Origin: CALKZN01 sp964633815
Lineage (GTDB): Bacteria; Pseudomonadota; Gammaproteobacteria; Arenicellales; Arenicellaceae
Assembly (NCBI GenBank): GCA_964633815.1
Contig: CAZWHW010000006.1
Location: 1 to 64,000, forward strand
Length of the DNA stretch: 64,000 nt
Reading direction: 5' to 3'
Shown: piece by piece, positions 8,633-18,116 of the stretch
Position numbering within the stretch: the stretch's first letter is position 1
Layout of the letters: the number at the start of each line of letters is the position of its first letter
Program-made: the position numbers and the translations under genes
The notes under the pieces: model-generated
Database searches by the model: none
What the model saw: only the letters and a program-made list of their open reading frames with translations
Told to the model about the DNA's origin: nothing

Positions 8633-10477
8633 ATGAGATATTATTCACAAACACTTGATAATAAAGAAGAAATAAATAAAATAGAAAGCACTTTAACTTT
8701 AGGTTCCATACAAAATGATGTAATCACCTTAAAGCGCCTGCTGCCATATCTACATAAATACTGGCTTCGCATTAGTATTGCGATTGTTTTGCTTATTGCC
8801 GCCAAACTAGCCAGCATTTCGGTACCAATCCTGTTGAAAAAAGTAATTGACACACTCAATGCCGGGACAACTTATTCACAAAACATAGAATCTGTCATGC
8901 TGACTATTCCTTTAGGCTTATTAATCGCTTATGGCAGCTTGAGATTGTTGAGCATTGTATTTCAAGAATTGCGTAATGCTATTTTTGCCAAAGCTGGACA
9001 AGAATCTACTCGTGAGATTGCCTTAAGCATATTTCAGCATATGCATTCCTTGTCTTTACGTTTTCATTTAGATAGACAAACTGGCGGCTTATCCAATGAT
9101 ATCGCTCGTGGCACACAAAGCATTGCTTCTTTATATCGATGGCTATTATTCAGTCTAGTGCCGACTTTTTTTGAAGTTTTCGTTGTTTGTGGCTATTTAT
9201 TCTATAAATTTGGTTTTGTGTTTGCCATCATCACCCTAACAACAATTCTGACCTATTCTGTTTTTACATATTTCATCACGCAATGGCGAACAAAGTTTCG
9301 ACTGCGTATGATTGCTGCGGATTCGGCGGCCAATACAACCGCTATAGACTCATTGCTAAATTATGAAACGGTGAAATACTTCACCAATGAAGGCCATGAA
9401 CAAAAGCGTTACGATAAAAATATTTATAAGTGGCAACAAGAATCGATTAAATCTGAACTTTCATTATCATTGCTAAACACCGGTCAAGGCTTAATTATTG
9501 GTGTTGGCACCACCTTGTTATTAATTCTTGCCGCAATCAAGGTCTCTTCAGGCGAATTCACCATTGGTGACTGGGCAATGGTCAGCGCATTTATGTTGCA
9601 GTTATTTGTGCCGCTCAGCTTCCTTGGCACCTTATTCCGCGAAATCAAGCGTGCACTGATTGATATTGGCAAAATGTTTAATTTACTCAACGAACAACAA
9701 GAGATTAAAGAAGTCGCCACGCCAAAATCACTAAAAGCTGTGCCAAAAGAACAGACAAACATTCACTTTGCAAACGTCGCTTTTGCCTACAATAGTGACA
9801 GACCTATCCTAAATGACATTTCTTTTTCAATTCCAGCAGGCCACAAAGTGGCAATTGTTGGACCTAGTGGCGCGGGTAAGTCCACCCTCACCCGCTTGTT
9901 GTTCAGATTTTATGATGTAACCACAGGAAGCATCAACATAGGTGACGTCGATATCAAGCAAGCTTCACTGCACGAATTGCGCAGCAAAATTGGCGTTGTG
10001 CCTCAAGATACAGTGCTATTTAATGACACACTACGCTACAACATTGAATATGGCTGCATAGGCTCAGATGAACAAGCAATTCAAACAGCAATTGAAATGG
10101 CAAATCTTGACAAGCTAGTTGAACAATTACCCCAAGGACTAGACACTGTTGTAGGTGAACGCGGATTGAAATTATCGGGAGGAGAAAAACAACGCGTCGC
10201 TATCGCTAGAACTTTATTAAAAAACCCAGACATTCTGATTTTGGATGAAGCAACATCTTCACTAGATTCAAAAACTGAAAAAGATATTCAAGCGGCATTG
10301 AATCAAATTGCCGAAAACCGCACTACTTTGGTCATTGCTCACCGTCTGTCAACAGTTATTGATGCAGACAATATCATTGTTTTAGATAAGGGAATCATTG
10401 CTGAACAAGGCAGCCACCATGAGCTACTCAAGAAACAAGGCATCTATGCAACACTATGGCTTAACCAACAGGAATAA
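8633..10477 (+). CDS. ATM1-type ABC exporter (ABCB7/HMT1 family)
   Basis: A 614-residue half-transporter with an N-terminal six-span domain (roughly residues 45-330) and a C-terminal ATPase. Walker A is VGPSGAGKST, Q-loop VPQDTVLFNDT, signature LSGGEKQRVAIART, Walker B ILILDEATSSLD, and the switch His is in VIAHRLSTV. The NYETVKYFTNEGHEQKRYD segment is typical of the mitochondrial ATM1 / bacterial homologue branch, which exports glutathione-linked persulfides or metal-thiol conjugates. This suggests a role in sulfur or heavy-metal homeostasis. The ATG at 8633 has no clear ribosome site. Confidence 0.88.
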   Translation: MRYYSQTLDNKEEINKIESTLTLGSIQNDVITLKRLLPYLHKYWLRISIAIVLLIAAKLASISVPILLKKVIDTLNAGTTYSQNIESVMLTIPLGLLIAYGSLRLLSIVFQELRNAIFAKAGQESTREIALSIFQHMHSLSLRFHLDRQTGGLSNDIARGTQSIASLYRWLLFSLVPTFFEVFVVCGYLFYKFGFVFAIITLTTILTYSVFTYFITQWRTKFRLRMIAADSAANTTAIDSLLNYETVKYFTNEGHEQKRYDKNIYKWQQESIKSELSLSLLNTGQGLIIGVGTTLLLILAAIKVSSGEFTIGDWAMVSAFMLQLFVPLSFLGTLFREIKRALIDIGKMFNLLNEQQEIKEVATPKSLKAVPKEQTNIHFANVAFAYNSDRPILNDISFSIPAGHKVAIVGPSGAGKSTLTRLLFRFYDVTTGSINIGDVDIKQASLHELRSKIGVVPQDTVLFNDTLRYNIEYGCIGSDEQAIQTAIEMANLDKLVEQLPQGLDTVVGERGLKLSGGEKQRVAIARTLLKNPDILILDEATSSLDSKTEKDIQAALNQIAENRTTLVIAHRLSTVIDADNIIVLDKGIIAEQGSHHELLKKQGIYATLWLNQQE

Positions 10478-10558
10478 ACTAATCCAAAGCAAATACTTCG
10501 GCTTCTTTAAACACTAAAAATTGCAAAAGTCAGCTTAGTAATCATAGGCAATAGAAAG

Positions 10559-10564
10559 TATAAT
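10559..10564 (+). promoter_or_regulatory. -10 box of the tRNA-Arg promoter
   Basis: A perfect TATAAT ends ten bases before the first base of the tRNA, the right distance for a promoter. The -35 position holds only a weak TTAGTA (10535-10540, 18-base spacer). Confidence 0.5.
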
Positions 10565-10574
10565 TCAACTAAAT

Positions 10575-10651
10575 GTCCCGGTAGCTCAGCTGGATAGAGC
10601 AGCCGCCTCCTAAGCGGCAGGTCGGAGGTTCGAATCCTCTCTGGGACGCCA
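10575..10651 (+). tRNA. tRNA-Arg (anticodon CCU)
   Basis: A complete cloverleaf: acceptor GTCCCGG/CTGGGAC, D-arm GCTC...GAGC, anticodon stem GCCGC/GCGGC with loop CTCCTAA, variable AGGTC, T-arm GGAGG-TTCGAAT-CCTCT, discriminator G and encoded CCA. The loop places CCT at positions 34-36, reading AGG (Arg). No copy of its 3' end is seen elsewhere, so it does not bound an island here. Confidence 0.95.
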
Positions 10652-10728
10652 TTTTATTATTGCCTATCAATTACACTACTCTGCCTAATTTGTGCAAAAA
10701 CATTTAAAGTAGAAATTATTCACAACCT

Positions 10729-12351
10729 TCATCCTGTGCCAAATATTTCAAAATGAATTTGATTGTCTGCAATGCCCATTTTTTCAAGATCGCGACTCAA
10801 TCCAGTGATGAAGTTTATTGGCCCGCAAATCATATAATGCGCATTAGAACCTGCGTCAAGATCTAGTAGATGCTCGGCTGTAATGTAGCCTTTGATATCA
10901 AAATCTCGATTGATCAAATCCGATTGATCTGGTTGTGTGTAAAAAATCTTTTTTCTAAAGTTTTTGTTGGTTTCAACTAGTTTAGTCATTTCTTCATGCA
11001 AAGCATGGTTTGCACCATTGCGGGCACTATGGACATACCACACTAATGATTGTTTGCCTTTCATGCTATGCAGCATTGAAAGCAATGGCGTTAACCCCAC
11101 TCCTGCACTCACTAAGACCAATGGAGATGTAAGTTCAGGAATGACGAAATTGCCAGCTGGTTGTTGAGCCTGAATTTTATCGCCTATTTTTAATGAGTTG
11201 TGAAAGTAAGAAGATACGCAGCCATTGTTTACTCGTTTCACACTTATGCGGTAATGCGATGGACATTGAGGTGAACCTGACAAGGAATAATAACGCTTTA
11301 AAATATTAGTTTGATCAGCAAGTTTAATTTCAATAGGCAAATATTGTCCTGCTTTAAAAGGTTTGAGCTCTTGGCCATCTGCCCTAGCGAAATAGAAGGA
11401 TGTGATGTTTTCAGACTCTTTTTGACGATCAATGAGCGTTAGTTCTAATGATTCCTGTTGTAGTTTCGTCCAACGCAATGATATGGCTGACGGACGATCA
11501 ATCACTGAATCAATCTCAATATTGATCAATCGACGAATTTGCGTGTCTTGGCCTTGCCAATCAATACTTGCTCGACCCGTGATGTGCAGTAAGTCACCAT
11601 TTTCAAAATTGATAAATAGTAATCCCACACGTGGATCAATAATTAAGTTTCCAATCGTATTAAAGAAATTGTTCCCAGCATAATCAGGAATCTGTATGAA
11701 TGAGTTGTTTATCACTTTGACAAAACCCGCACTCCCACCGCGATGAGAGGTGTCATATCCATGCGAATTTTTTTCTTTTCCTTTAAATTGTCCAGAGCCA
11801 ATAAACATGGTATCTGAATTTTCAATCAGGGCAATTTGAGCATCGTTCAGACTTGTGCTGCGTATAGCCTTGGAGCCTGTCGGTACAGTCGATCGACTCC
11901 AATTACGAGGATGAATATTTTGTGGACAATTGCCAAAACTTTGACTAATGGCAATAGAATATTGATTGTTGTTTTTTTTAATATAACCGTTAAAACGGTT
12001 ACGACGACGTGTTGAGAGTTCAATACCTATCGCGCCAACATCAACTCCTGCTTTAAATTTTTCTGCCAGGGGGTCTGAATTGTTTAACTCAATATTTAAT
12101 ACTAAATTCCGCGGGTCTGGTGATTCAATAAAGTTATCTTCACCTTCAAGAATTGTCACCCAGACTTTGCCTTCTGCGTCGGCACTTGCGACAATAAGAA
12201 AAGGCAAGCTGGTGTGAAATTCTCTATGCTGTTCTGGTAGAAAATCACGAATAAAATCGCCAGCTATTTCTACCATATTGTTAATACCTACACGCGATTG
12301 AACTTCTAATTCTCCTGCATGAAAGGGGTTTACAACATCCGATTTTGACAT
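10729..12351 (-). CDS. pyridoxamine-phosphate-oxidase-like / ferredoxin-NADP-reductase-like fusion flavoprotein
   Basis: A 540-residue two-part protein. Residues 1 to about 290 form a PNPOx-type FMN-binding split barrel (HTSLPFLIVASADAEGKVWVTIL; GNNFFNTIGNLIIDPRVGLLFI). Residues 300-540 are a reductase module with an FAD motif RYYSLS, an NAD(P) segment PLVLVSAGVGLTPLLSML and a C-terminal CGPINFI. The C-terminal plant-type 2Fe-2S ferredoxin domain found in many longer homologues is absent; it stops at IFGTG. It is the last gene of a marR-gst-reductase operon and probably serves in electrophile or oxidant detoxification. The reductant acceptor is unknown. Confidence 0.8.
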   Translation of the reverse strand: MSKSDVVNPFHAGELEVQSRVGINNMVEIAGDFIRDFLPEQHREFHTSLPFLIVASADAEGKVWVTILEGEDNFIESPDPRNLVLNIELNNSDPLAEKFKAGVDVGAIGIELSTRRRNRFNGYIKKNNNQYSIAISQSFGNCPQNIHPRNWSRSTVPTGSKAIRSTSLNDAQIALIENSDTMFIGSGQFKGKEKNSHGYDTSHRGGSAGFVKVINNSFIQIPDYAGNNFFNTIGNLIIDPRVGLLFINFENGDLLHITGRASIDWQGQDTQIRRLINIEIDSVIDRPSAISLRWTKLQQESLELTLIDRQKESENITSFYFARADGQELKPFKAGQYLPIEIKLADQTNILKRYYSLSGSPQCPSHYRISVKRVNNGCVSSYFHNSLKIGDKIQAQQPAGNFVIPELTSPLVLVSAGVGLTPLLSMLHSMKGKQSLVWYVHSARNGANHALHEEMTKLVETNKNFRKKIFYTQPDQSDLINRDFDIKGYITAEHLLDLDAGSNAHYMICGPINFITGLSRDLEKMGIADNQIHFEIFGTG

Positions 12352-12413
12352 ATGAACTTTATCTTTCTTAATCGTTTGACAAGGACTTGATTTGAATTAG
12401 CAAGAGCTTATAA

Positions 12414-13040
12414 CTACTTAAGTTCTGGTATCGAAGATTTAGCCATTCCAACAAAATTGGGTTGAGCTTCAATGGCTGATAGCCATGTGCGAATATTTGG
12501 ATAAGGCTCAAGATCGACTCCTCCTTCAGGAGCGTGAGCGATGTAACTATAACAAGCAACATCAGCGATGGTGATATGAGTGCTTACCAACCAATTTTTG
12601 TTTGCAAGATGAGCGTCCATAATTTTAAACAAATCATGTGATTTTTTTATAGCAGCAGCATGATCTAATGGCACGTCAAATACTGTGACTAAACGGGCAG
12701 CGCAAGGCCCTGAATAGATATTATCAGCAGCCACAGACAGCCATCTTTGTACATCGGCAGCTTCTTTAGATGCGTGAGGCAACCAATTTGATTCGGGCAC
12801 ATATTGTTTAACCAGGTATACAAGAATGGCGTTGCTATCTGCAAGTGTATAGTCGTTGTCGTCAATCGCAGGGACAAGACCAAAAGGACTGATTTCGAGA
12901 TAAGGTGTGCGTTTGTGCTCACCATTAGCCATGTCGAGGTCAATGGTTTCGTAAGGCAAGCCAAGAAAAGCAAGCATTAACTCAACACGGTGGCAATGGC
13001 CTGATTTTGGATTGCGATAAAGTTTGATTGGAGTGGTCAT
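12414..13040 (-). CDS. glutathione S-transferase family protein
   Basis: A 208-residue protein with an N-terminal thioredoxin-like GST domain (SGHCHRVELMLAFLGLPYETID, cis-Pro region FGLVPAIDD, DSNAILVYL) and a helical C-terminal domain with the N-capping motif HITIADVACYSYI. It lies between the marR gene and the flavin reductase gene, all on the minus strand with short gaps, suggesting conjugation and detoxification of electrophiles under MarR control. The substrate cannot be told. Confidence 0.9.
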   Translation of the reverse strand: MTTPIKLYRNPKSGHCHRVELMLAFLGLPYETIDLDMANGEHKRTPYLEISPFGLVPAIDDNDYTLADSNAILVYLVKQYVPESNWLPHASKEAADVQRWLSVAADNIYSGPCAARLVTVFDVPLDHAAAIKKSHDLFKIMDAHLANKNWLVSTHITIADVACYSYIAHAPEGGVDLEPYPNIRTWLSAIEAQPNFVGMAKSSIPELK

Positions 13041-13067
13041 GTTATTTCCTATTGATTTAAAAGTTGT

Positions 13068-13481
13068 TTATAAATTTTCATTGATTTTTCTTGCAACGTT
13101 AACAAATGATTCAAGTTGTTCTTTTCCAACCACTTCGCACATTGTTGAATACAGATCGTCACAGATCTTTGCTAATTCATTGTGTATTGCAATGGATTTA
13201 TTTGAAGGGAAAATTAATTTTTCTCTCTGATCGATAGATTTATCTTTGCGAATTAGAAGTCCTTTTTTTTCTAATGACATGATAAATCGTGTAATTGTTG
13301 ATTTATTAAGACTCATCTTTTCAGTCAACTCTTGTTGACATAAGCCTGGAGACTTTAAAACTATCAGTAATAAATAAGCATGCGAAGGTGATAAATCATA
13401 ACTTTCAAATGACTTTTCCCACTCGGCGTTGAGCTGCCTAGCTAATATATTTGTATTAAAATATACGCAGTGTTCGAACAT
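13068..13481 (-). CDS. MarR family transcriptional regulator
   Basis: A 137-residue winged-helix repressor. Helix-turn-helix region: LCQQELTEKMSLNKSTITRFIMSLEKKGLL; wing: IRKDKSIDQREKLIFPS. I chose the ATG at 13481 because GGATAAG precedes it at the right spacing; a TTG four codons upstream is the alternative. It heads the marR-gst-reductase operon and probably represses it. Cys residues near the N-terminus (FEHCVYF) and at CQQE could be redox sensors, but this is speculation. Confidence 0.88.
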   Translation of the reverse strand: MFEHCVYFNTNILARQLNAEWEKSFESYDLSPSHAYLLLIVLKSPGLCQQELTEKMSLNKSTITRFIMSLEKKGLLIRKDKSIDQREKLIFPSNKSIAIHNELAKICDDLYSTMCEVVGKEQLESFVNVARKINENL

Positions 13482-13571
13482 TTTCTTATCCAATTTAATT
13501 TATATGCTTTTTAGAATGCTATATGTCAAAACTATTTGAACGCAAAAATTGAACTCAAAAAGACGATCAAA

Positions 13572-13594
13572 AACGTCATTATTGGACTGACGTT
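13572..13594. promoter_or_regulatory. palindrome between marR and moaC, possible operator
   Basis: AACGTCA (13572-13578) and TGACGTT (13588-13594) are perfect inverted halves nine bases apart, about 90 bases upstream of marR. MarR proteins bind palindromes of about this length in their own promoters. Nothing else is recognisable in the 13482-13886 gap; in particular I see no molybdenum-cofactor riboswitch core. Confidence 0.3.
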
Positions 13595-13886
13595 CATTAC
13601 ATGAAGCAGACTAACTAAGAGAGCAAAATTAACTCGATGTTTGATACTAACAAAAATAAAGTTGTATGTGCAACCTTATTTAAAAGAGAATAAAATCAAT
13701 AATAACCCTGTTTTATTGAGTGTTAATCCAGCATTTTATTTCATGGATGAATAACTCTGGAATGTCAAATTAATTCTATACATATTTAATAAATTATGAT
13801 CATTTTTTGTCTCATAAACGATAGAAATATCAAAAATTTAGCAACATGACATTGTGAAAATTGGAACTATTCTATATAGTTTTTCA

Positions 13887-14363
13887 ATGAACAAGTTAAG
13901 CCACATCAATGCCAATGGTGAAGCGCACATGGTGGATATATCTAATAAAAATAGCTCTTTCAGAACGGCTATTGCGCAAAGCATTATTGACTGCAGTCGA
14001 GACATACTCCAACAAATACAAGATCATCAAAACCTAAAAGGTGATGTGCTTGCAACTGTTCGGATTGCCGGCATTCAAGCTGCAAAAAAGTGTTCTGATT
14101 TAATCCCATTGTGCCACCCTTTGCCACTCAGCAAAATCACGATAGATATTGAACTATCCGACCAACGTGTAACTATCACTAGCACTTGCAAAACTGAGGG
14201 AAAAACAGGGGTTGAGATGGAAGCATTAACAGCAGCTTCAGTAGCCGCTTTAACCTTTTATGATATGTGTAAGGCGATTGATAAAGGCATGATAATTCGC
14301 GAGACAAAATTGCTCGAGAAAACTGGCGGCAAGTCAGGTGATTTCATTGCTCCGTCAGAATAA
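13887..14363 (+). CDS. moaC: cyclic pyranopterin monophosphate synthase MoaC
   Basis: Acts with MoaA in the first step of molybdenum cofactor synthesis (GTP to cyclic pyranopterin monophosphate). 158 residues from the ATG at 13887, where the sequence begins MNKLSHINANGEAHMVDIS exactly as MoaC proteins do. A GTG at 13854 would add 11 residues with no homology. Conserved CHPLPLS, GKTGVEMEALTAAS and TFYDMCKA(I)DKGM motifs are present. First gene of moaC-moaD-moaE-moaB-moeA, convergent with moaA and the cox operon. Confidence 0.95.
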   Translation: MNKLSHINANGEAHMVDISNKNSSFRTAIAQSIIDCSRDILQQIQDHQNLKGDVLATVRIAGIQAAKKCSDLIPLCHPLPLSKITIDIELSDQRVTITSTCKTEGKTGVEMEALTAASVAALTFYDMCKAIDKGMIIRETKLLEKTGGKSGDFIAPSE

Positions 14364-14390
14364 CCTTTTTATCTCATTTGGAGTCGTTCA

Positions 14391-14660
14391 ATGATAACTG
14401 TTTTATTTTTTGGTCAGCTCGCTGATATTGCGACACATGAGCTTGGACAAAGCGAATTAACACTACCCTTGCCTGAAGATCTTGCCGAAATCACTTTAGA
14501 TGATCTACGTCTAGAATTAGGCAATAAATCCGCAAAACTTGCTGAAGCCGTTAATAAACCTTCAAATCTGTGTGCCATCAATCAAGTTCTGACCAATGAA
14601 AACGTTATGATAATAAATAATGACGAAGTCGCCTTTATGAGCCCTCTTAGTGGCGGTTGA
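14391..14660 (+). CDS. moaD: molybdopterin synthase small subunit MoaD
   Basis: An 89-residue ubiquitin-fold sulfur carrier ending FMSPLSGG. The terminal Gly-Gly is adenylated and thiocarboxylated to supply dithiolene sulfur. The N-terminus ITVLFFGQLADI is typical. It lies 27 bases after moaC and three bases before moaE, its partner subunit. Confidence 0.93.
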   Translation: MITVLFFGQLADIATHELGQSELTLPLPEDLAEITLDDLRLELGNKSAKLAEAVNKPSNLCAINQVLTNENVMIINNDEVAFMSPLSGG

Positions 14661-14663
14661 ACA

Positions 14664-15176
14664 ATGATTAATGGCCAGAAAATCAATCTTGGTGACAACT
14701 ATTTTAATGCGTCACTGCAAAGCGATGATTTTTCGGTTGCTGATCAATATTCAAGTTTAAAAAAAACATGCCCTGCTGCTGGCGCTATAGTAACATTTAC
14801 TGGTCTGGTTAGAGATGTGGCAAAATCTAAAGCTAGTGTTTCTTCAATAGAATTATCCGTCTACGCGTCCATGACCAAAACCCAAATTCAGCAAGTTGGG
14901 TTGACGGCATTCGAGCATTTTGAGCTAGATGGTGTTGATATCATTCATCGGCATGGCAAATTGAAACCTACTGAGCAAATTGTCTTTGTTGGCGTTGCCA
15001 GCAAACATAGATCAGAGGCGTTTTCAGCTGCTGAAATGATAATGGATCAACTGAAATCCACCGTAGCATTTTGGAAAAAAGAACACTATACCGACGGCTC
15101 TGAATCGCAATGGATTGAGCCGACTGAAGATGATAATAATGCATTAAAAAAGTGGTCATCTTTTAAAAATCGTTAA
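14664..15176 (+). CDS. moaE: molybdopterin synthase large subunit MoaE
   Basis: A 170-residue catalytic subunit converting cyclic pyranopterin to molybdopterin with sulfur from MoaD. Motifs: GAIVTFTGLVRD, IIHRHGKLKPTEQIVFVGVASKHRSEAF and the catalytic KSTVAFWKKEH (conserved lysines). The N-terminus is about 25 residues longer than E. coli MoaE; a later internal start is not obvious. Confidence 0.93.
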   Translation: MINGQKINLGDNYFNASLQSDDFSVADQYSSLKKTCPAAGAIVTFTGLVRDVAKSKASVSSIELSVYASMTKTQIQQVGLTAFEHFELDGVDIIHRHGKLKPTEQIVFVGVASKHRSEAFSAAEMIMDQLKSTVAFWKKEHYTDGSESQWIEPTEDDNNALKKWSSFKNR

Positions 15177-15203
15177 ACCTATATTCTGAGAAAATATTCA
15201 TTT

Positions 15204-15731
15204 ATGAGCAAAGCAACTAACAATCAAATGACTCCATTAAATATTGCCGTACTCACCGTTTCTGATACGCGTGATTTAAGCAATGACACTTCAGGTGATT
15301 ATCTTGTTAAAGCCCTGCAAAAAGATGGGCATAACTTAAGCGATCGTCAGTTGGTCAAGGATGACAAATATCAACTCAGAGCAACCGTGTCACAATGGAT
15401 AGCAAATCAAAATATCCATGTAATTATCACGACTGGTGGGACTGGCTTTACTCCTCGAGACAACACACCCGAGGCATTGGTTCCGTTGTTTGATAAAACC
15501 ATTGATGGATTTGGCGAATTGTTCCGCCATTTATCTATCGATACAATTGGCACTTCTACTGTTCAATCTCGCTGCATTGCAGGCATGGCAAACAACACTC
15601 TCATTGCTTGTCTGCCTGGATCAACTGGAGCCTGCAAAGACGGATGGCGCATTTTACATGAGCAATTAGACAGTCGTTACAAACCGTGCAACTTTGCTCC
15701 TCATTTGTTAGGTGAGTATGCTCACAAATAG
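15204..15731 (+). CDS. moaB: molybdenum cofactor biosynthesis protein MoaB/MogA family
   Basis: A 175-residue molybdopterin adenylyltransferase-fold protein. Motifs: LTVSDTRDLSNDTSGDYLV at the N-terminus, ITTGGTGFTPRD (MPT-binding glycine loop) and LPGSTGACKDGW. The pattern is closer to E. coli MoaB than MogA. It should adenylate molybdopterin before MoeA inserts molybdate. Confidence 0.9.
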   Translation: MSKATNNQMTPLNIAVLTVSDTRDLSNDTSGDYLVKALQKDGHNLSDRQLVKDDKYQLRATVSQWIANQNIHVIITTGGTGFTPRDNTPEALVPLFDKTIDGFGELFRHLSIDTIGTSTVQSRCIAGMANNTLIACLPGSTGACKDGWRILHEQLDSRYKPCNFAPHLLGEYAHK

Positions 15732-15781
15732 ATCATTTGCTTGTGTATACACCCTGCCTCGTTAATTAATTCCAACAAATT

Positions 15782-16978
15782 ATGACTTTTATTAGTGTTG
15801 AAGATTGTATAAAGAATTTATTTGAACAAGAGATAAAAGCTGTTCAAACAACTACGACTGCCATCATAGATGCTAAAGATCATATCCTAGCCAAAGATGT
15901 TATTGCCAAAATAGATGTTCCACCAGCTGATAACAGCTCAATGGATGGATATGCTCTTCGCGCAGGTGATGTGCAAGATTCAAACACCTTAAAAATTAGT
16001 CAACGCATTCAAGCCGGAGACACTCCGCTGGCTCTTGAAGCAAATACGGCGGCACGCATTTTCACCGGCGCAGAAGTTCCTGCTGGCGCTGACACGATCG
16101 AAATACAAGAAAATTGTACGGCCGATAAACACCAAGTAACTTTCAATGAAGCAATCCGTGCTGATGCGAATATACGCCGACAAGGGCAAGATATTGCCTC
16201 TGGATCTATCGTGGTTAAAAAAGGCCAGCGTTTGCGGGCGCAAGAACTGGGTTTGTTAGCGTCCATTGGTGTGGAACATGTTGAAACTTATCAGCCCCTT
16301 AAAGTTGCTATTGTGAACACAGGCAATGAATTGGTTGAACTTGGTCAACCACTAAAATCTGGCCAAATTTATAATTCTAACCGTTATTTGATCCACGGGA
16401 TTTTAAGTGGCTGGGGCTTTGAGGTTGAGCATTGCGATATTGTCGCAGACAATCTTGCAGACACCAAAACTGCACTTGCCAAAATGTCTGAAACGAATGA
16501 TGTGGTCATTACGGTTGGTGGCGTATCTGTGGGTGAAGAAGATCACATTAAACCCGCCGTAGAGGCATTAGGAGAAATAAATATTTGGAAAGTGTCTATT
16601 AAGCCTGGCAAGCCATTTGCGTTCGGCCATATCAAAAACACACCTTTTATCGGCTTACCCGGCAACCCTGCTTCTGTATTTGCAACTTTGCTTGTCTTGG
16701 CCAGACCTTTTTTATTACACCAACAAGGCTTGAATAAAGCAGATTTACACATCGATTCGCATTCTGCTATTGCTAATTTTGAACGCAAAATTAGCAGCAG
16801 AGAAGACTATCTTCGAGCGCGTTATGTTGATGGCAACGTTGAAATTTACCCGAATCAAAGTAGCGGTGTGTTGACCTCAGCTAGCTGGGGGAATTGCTTT
16901 GTTAAGCAATCAATTGGAGAGGAAATAAAATCGAATCAAACAGTGTCTATTTTGCTCTATTCCGATCTTTTTAAATAA
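15782..16978 (+). CDS. moeA: molybdopterin molybdenumtransferase MoeA
   Basis: A 398-residue enzyme that inserts molybdate into adenylated molybdopterin. Seen: PPADNSSMDGYALR, FTGAEVPAGADTIEIQE, VNTGNELVELGQPLKSGQIYNSN, TVGGVSVGEEDHIKPAVE and GLPGNPASVFATLLVLARP. Last gene of the plus-strand moa/moe operon; its stop faces the moaA stop 22 bases away. No terminator hairpin is seen between the convergent genes. Confidence 0.95.
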   Translation: MTFISVEDCIKNLFEQEIKAVQTTTTAIIDAKDHILAKDVIAKIDVPPADNSSMDGYALRAGDVQDSNTLKISQRIQAGDTPLALEANTAARIFTGAEVPAGADTIEIQENCTADKHQVTFNEAIRADANIRRQGQDIASGSIVVKKGQRLRAQELGLLASIGVEHVETYQPLKVAIVNTGNELVELGQPLKSGQIYNSNRYLIHGILSGWGFEVEHCDIVADNLADTKTALAKMSETNDVVITVGGVSVGEEDHIKPAVEALGEINIWKVSIKPGKPFAFGHIKNTPFIGLPGNPASVFATLLVLARPFLLHQQGLNKADLHIDSHSAIANFERKISSREDYLRARYVDGNVEIYPNQSSGVLTSASWGNCFVKQSIGEEIKSNQTVSILLYSDLFK

Positions 16979-17000
16979 AAATTTAACGCTGCTCTTAACC

Positions 17001-18077
17001 CTAACCGCCAGTCATATTCATAAAGCGAACAATATGGGTTGTTGAGACGTCAAAATCGTGCTTTTCAGGCTTAATTTGCATACTGTCGACAATCGCAGAT
17101 TTTAATTTTTCTCGGTTGTAATTACGCTCTCTTAGTATGGTGCGCAGATCAACCGAGTTTTCATTACCCAAACAAAGTAGTAATTGCCCTTCTGCTGTGA
17201 CTCGCACACGATTACACGCCGAACAAAAGTTATTCGAATGCGGTGAGATAAAACCAATTTTTGAGCTTGTTCCTTCAATATTGTCATAACGAGCAGGACC
17301 AGCAAATGAGCCAAAGTCAGAACTTTCGTTGGTCACAATGTTGTAGGATTTTCCGACCTTTTCTGCAATCACATCATTCAAGGTCATCGTTTGCTGCCGA
17401 TGGTGAGATGAAATATTTCCTAATGGCATTTCTTCAATGAAGGCAATATCAAAACCATTATCAACCGCATAGTCCACCAGTGGTAGAACACTGTCTTCAT
17501 TTTGACCTTTTAGAACAACCGAATTAAGGCGTATCTTTAATCCTGCTTCTTTAGCAGCAGCTAGGCTTTGCAACACGTTATCTAACTGATCAAATCGACC
17601 TAGTTTCGCGAATATATCTTTGTCTATAGAATCTAAACTAACATTCAGGCGTGTGATTCCAGCAGCCAACATGGCAGACAAATATTTTTCCAACAAAATG
17701 CCATTAGTTGTCATTGTGAGTTCTTGTAAAGCATCTAATTTGCCCAAATTTGCCAGCAAATTATCAACACCATTTCTTACCAATGGTTCACCGCCAGTAA
17801 GTCGTATCTTTTTTACACCTAACTCTACAAAAGCGGCACTGACTTCAGATAATTCTTCTATGCTGAGGATGTGTTTCTTCTCCAAAAACGTCATATTTTC
17901 AGCCATACAATATACACAACGTAAATTGCAACGATCAGTCACAGACAGGCGCAAATAGGTCACCTGTCGGCCAAAAGAATCCACTAACACCGACTGCTTA
18001 TTTTCAGGAACAGCACTTTTTTCCTCACTCTCATGAGAATAGCTGTGATTAGAGTCTGTTAGTGTTAATTCTGTCAT
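17001..18077 (-). CDS. moaA: GTP 3',8-cyclase MoaA
   Basis: A radical SAM enzyme of the first molybdenum cofactor step. 358 residues with an N-terminal extension of about 30 residues. The SAM cluster motif is CNLRCVYC (Cys50, 54, 57), the glycine motif LTGGEPL, the second cluster NNFCSACNRVRVTAEGQLLLCLG, and the C-terminal Gly-Gly needed for activity is present (MNMTGG). It is the last gene of the minus-strand run containing cox genes, 39 bases downstream of the TauE-like gene, so cofactor supply may rise with CO dehydrogenase expression. Confidence 0.94.
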   Translation of the reverse strand: MTELTLTDSNHSYSHESEEKSAVPENKQSVLVDSFGRQVTYLRLSVTDRCNLRCVYCMAENMTFLEKKHILSIEELSEVSAAFVELGVKKIRLTGGEPLVRNGVDNLLANLGKLDALQELTMTTNGILLEKYLSAMLAAGITRLNVSLDSIDKDIFAKLGRFDQLDNVLQSLAAAKEAGLKIRLNSVVLKGQNEDSVLPLVDYAVDNGFDIAFIEEMPLGNISSHHRQQTMTLNDVIAEKVGKSYNIVTNESSDFGSFAGPARYDNIEGTSSKIGFISPHSNNFCSACNRVRVTAEGQLLLCLGNENSVDLRTILRERNYNREKLKSAIVDSMQIKPEKHDFDVSTTHIVRFMNMTGG

Positions 18078-18116
18078 TATTTTTGATGTGTCATGAAGTT
18101 GAAAAGTATAACTATC

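Noticed and set aside
10716..10724. Isolated TTATTCACA near the end of the flavin reductase gene
   Set aside because: A single relaxed DnaA-box match is expected by chance in AT-rich DNA.
10575..13493. Genomic island inserted at the tRNA-Arg gene
   Set aside because: No integrase, no repeat of the tRNA 3' end and no change in base composition downstream.
13494..13886. Molybdenum cofactor riboswitch upstream of moaC
   Set aside because: I could not find the conserved core helices or the GC-rich motif; the region is AT-rich and unstructured apart from one short palindrome.
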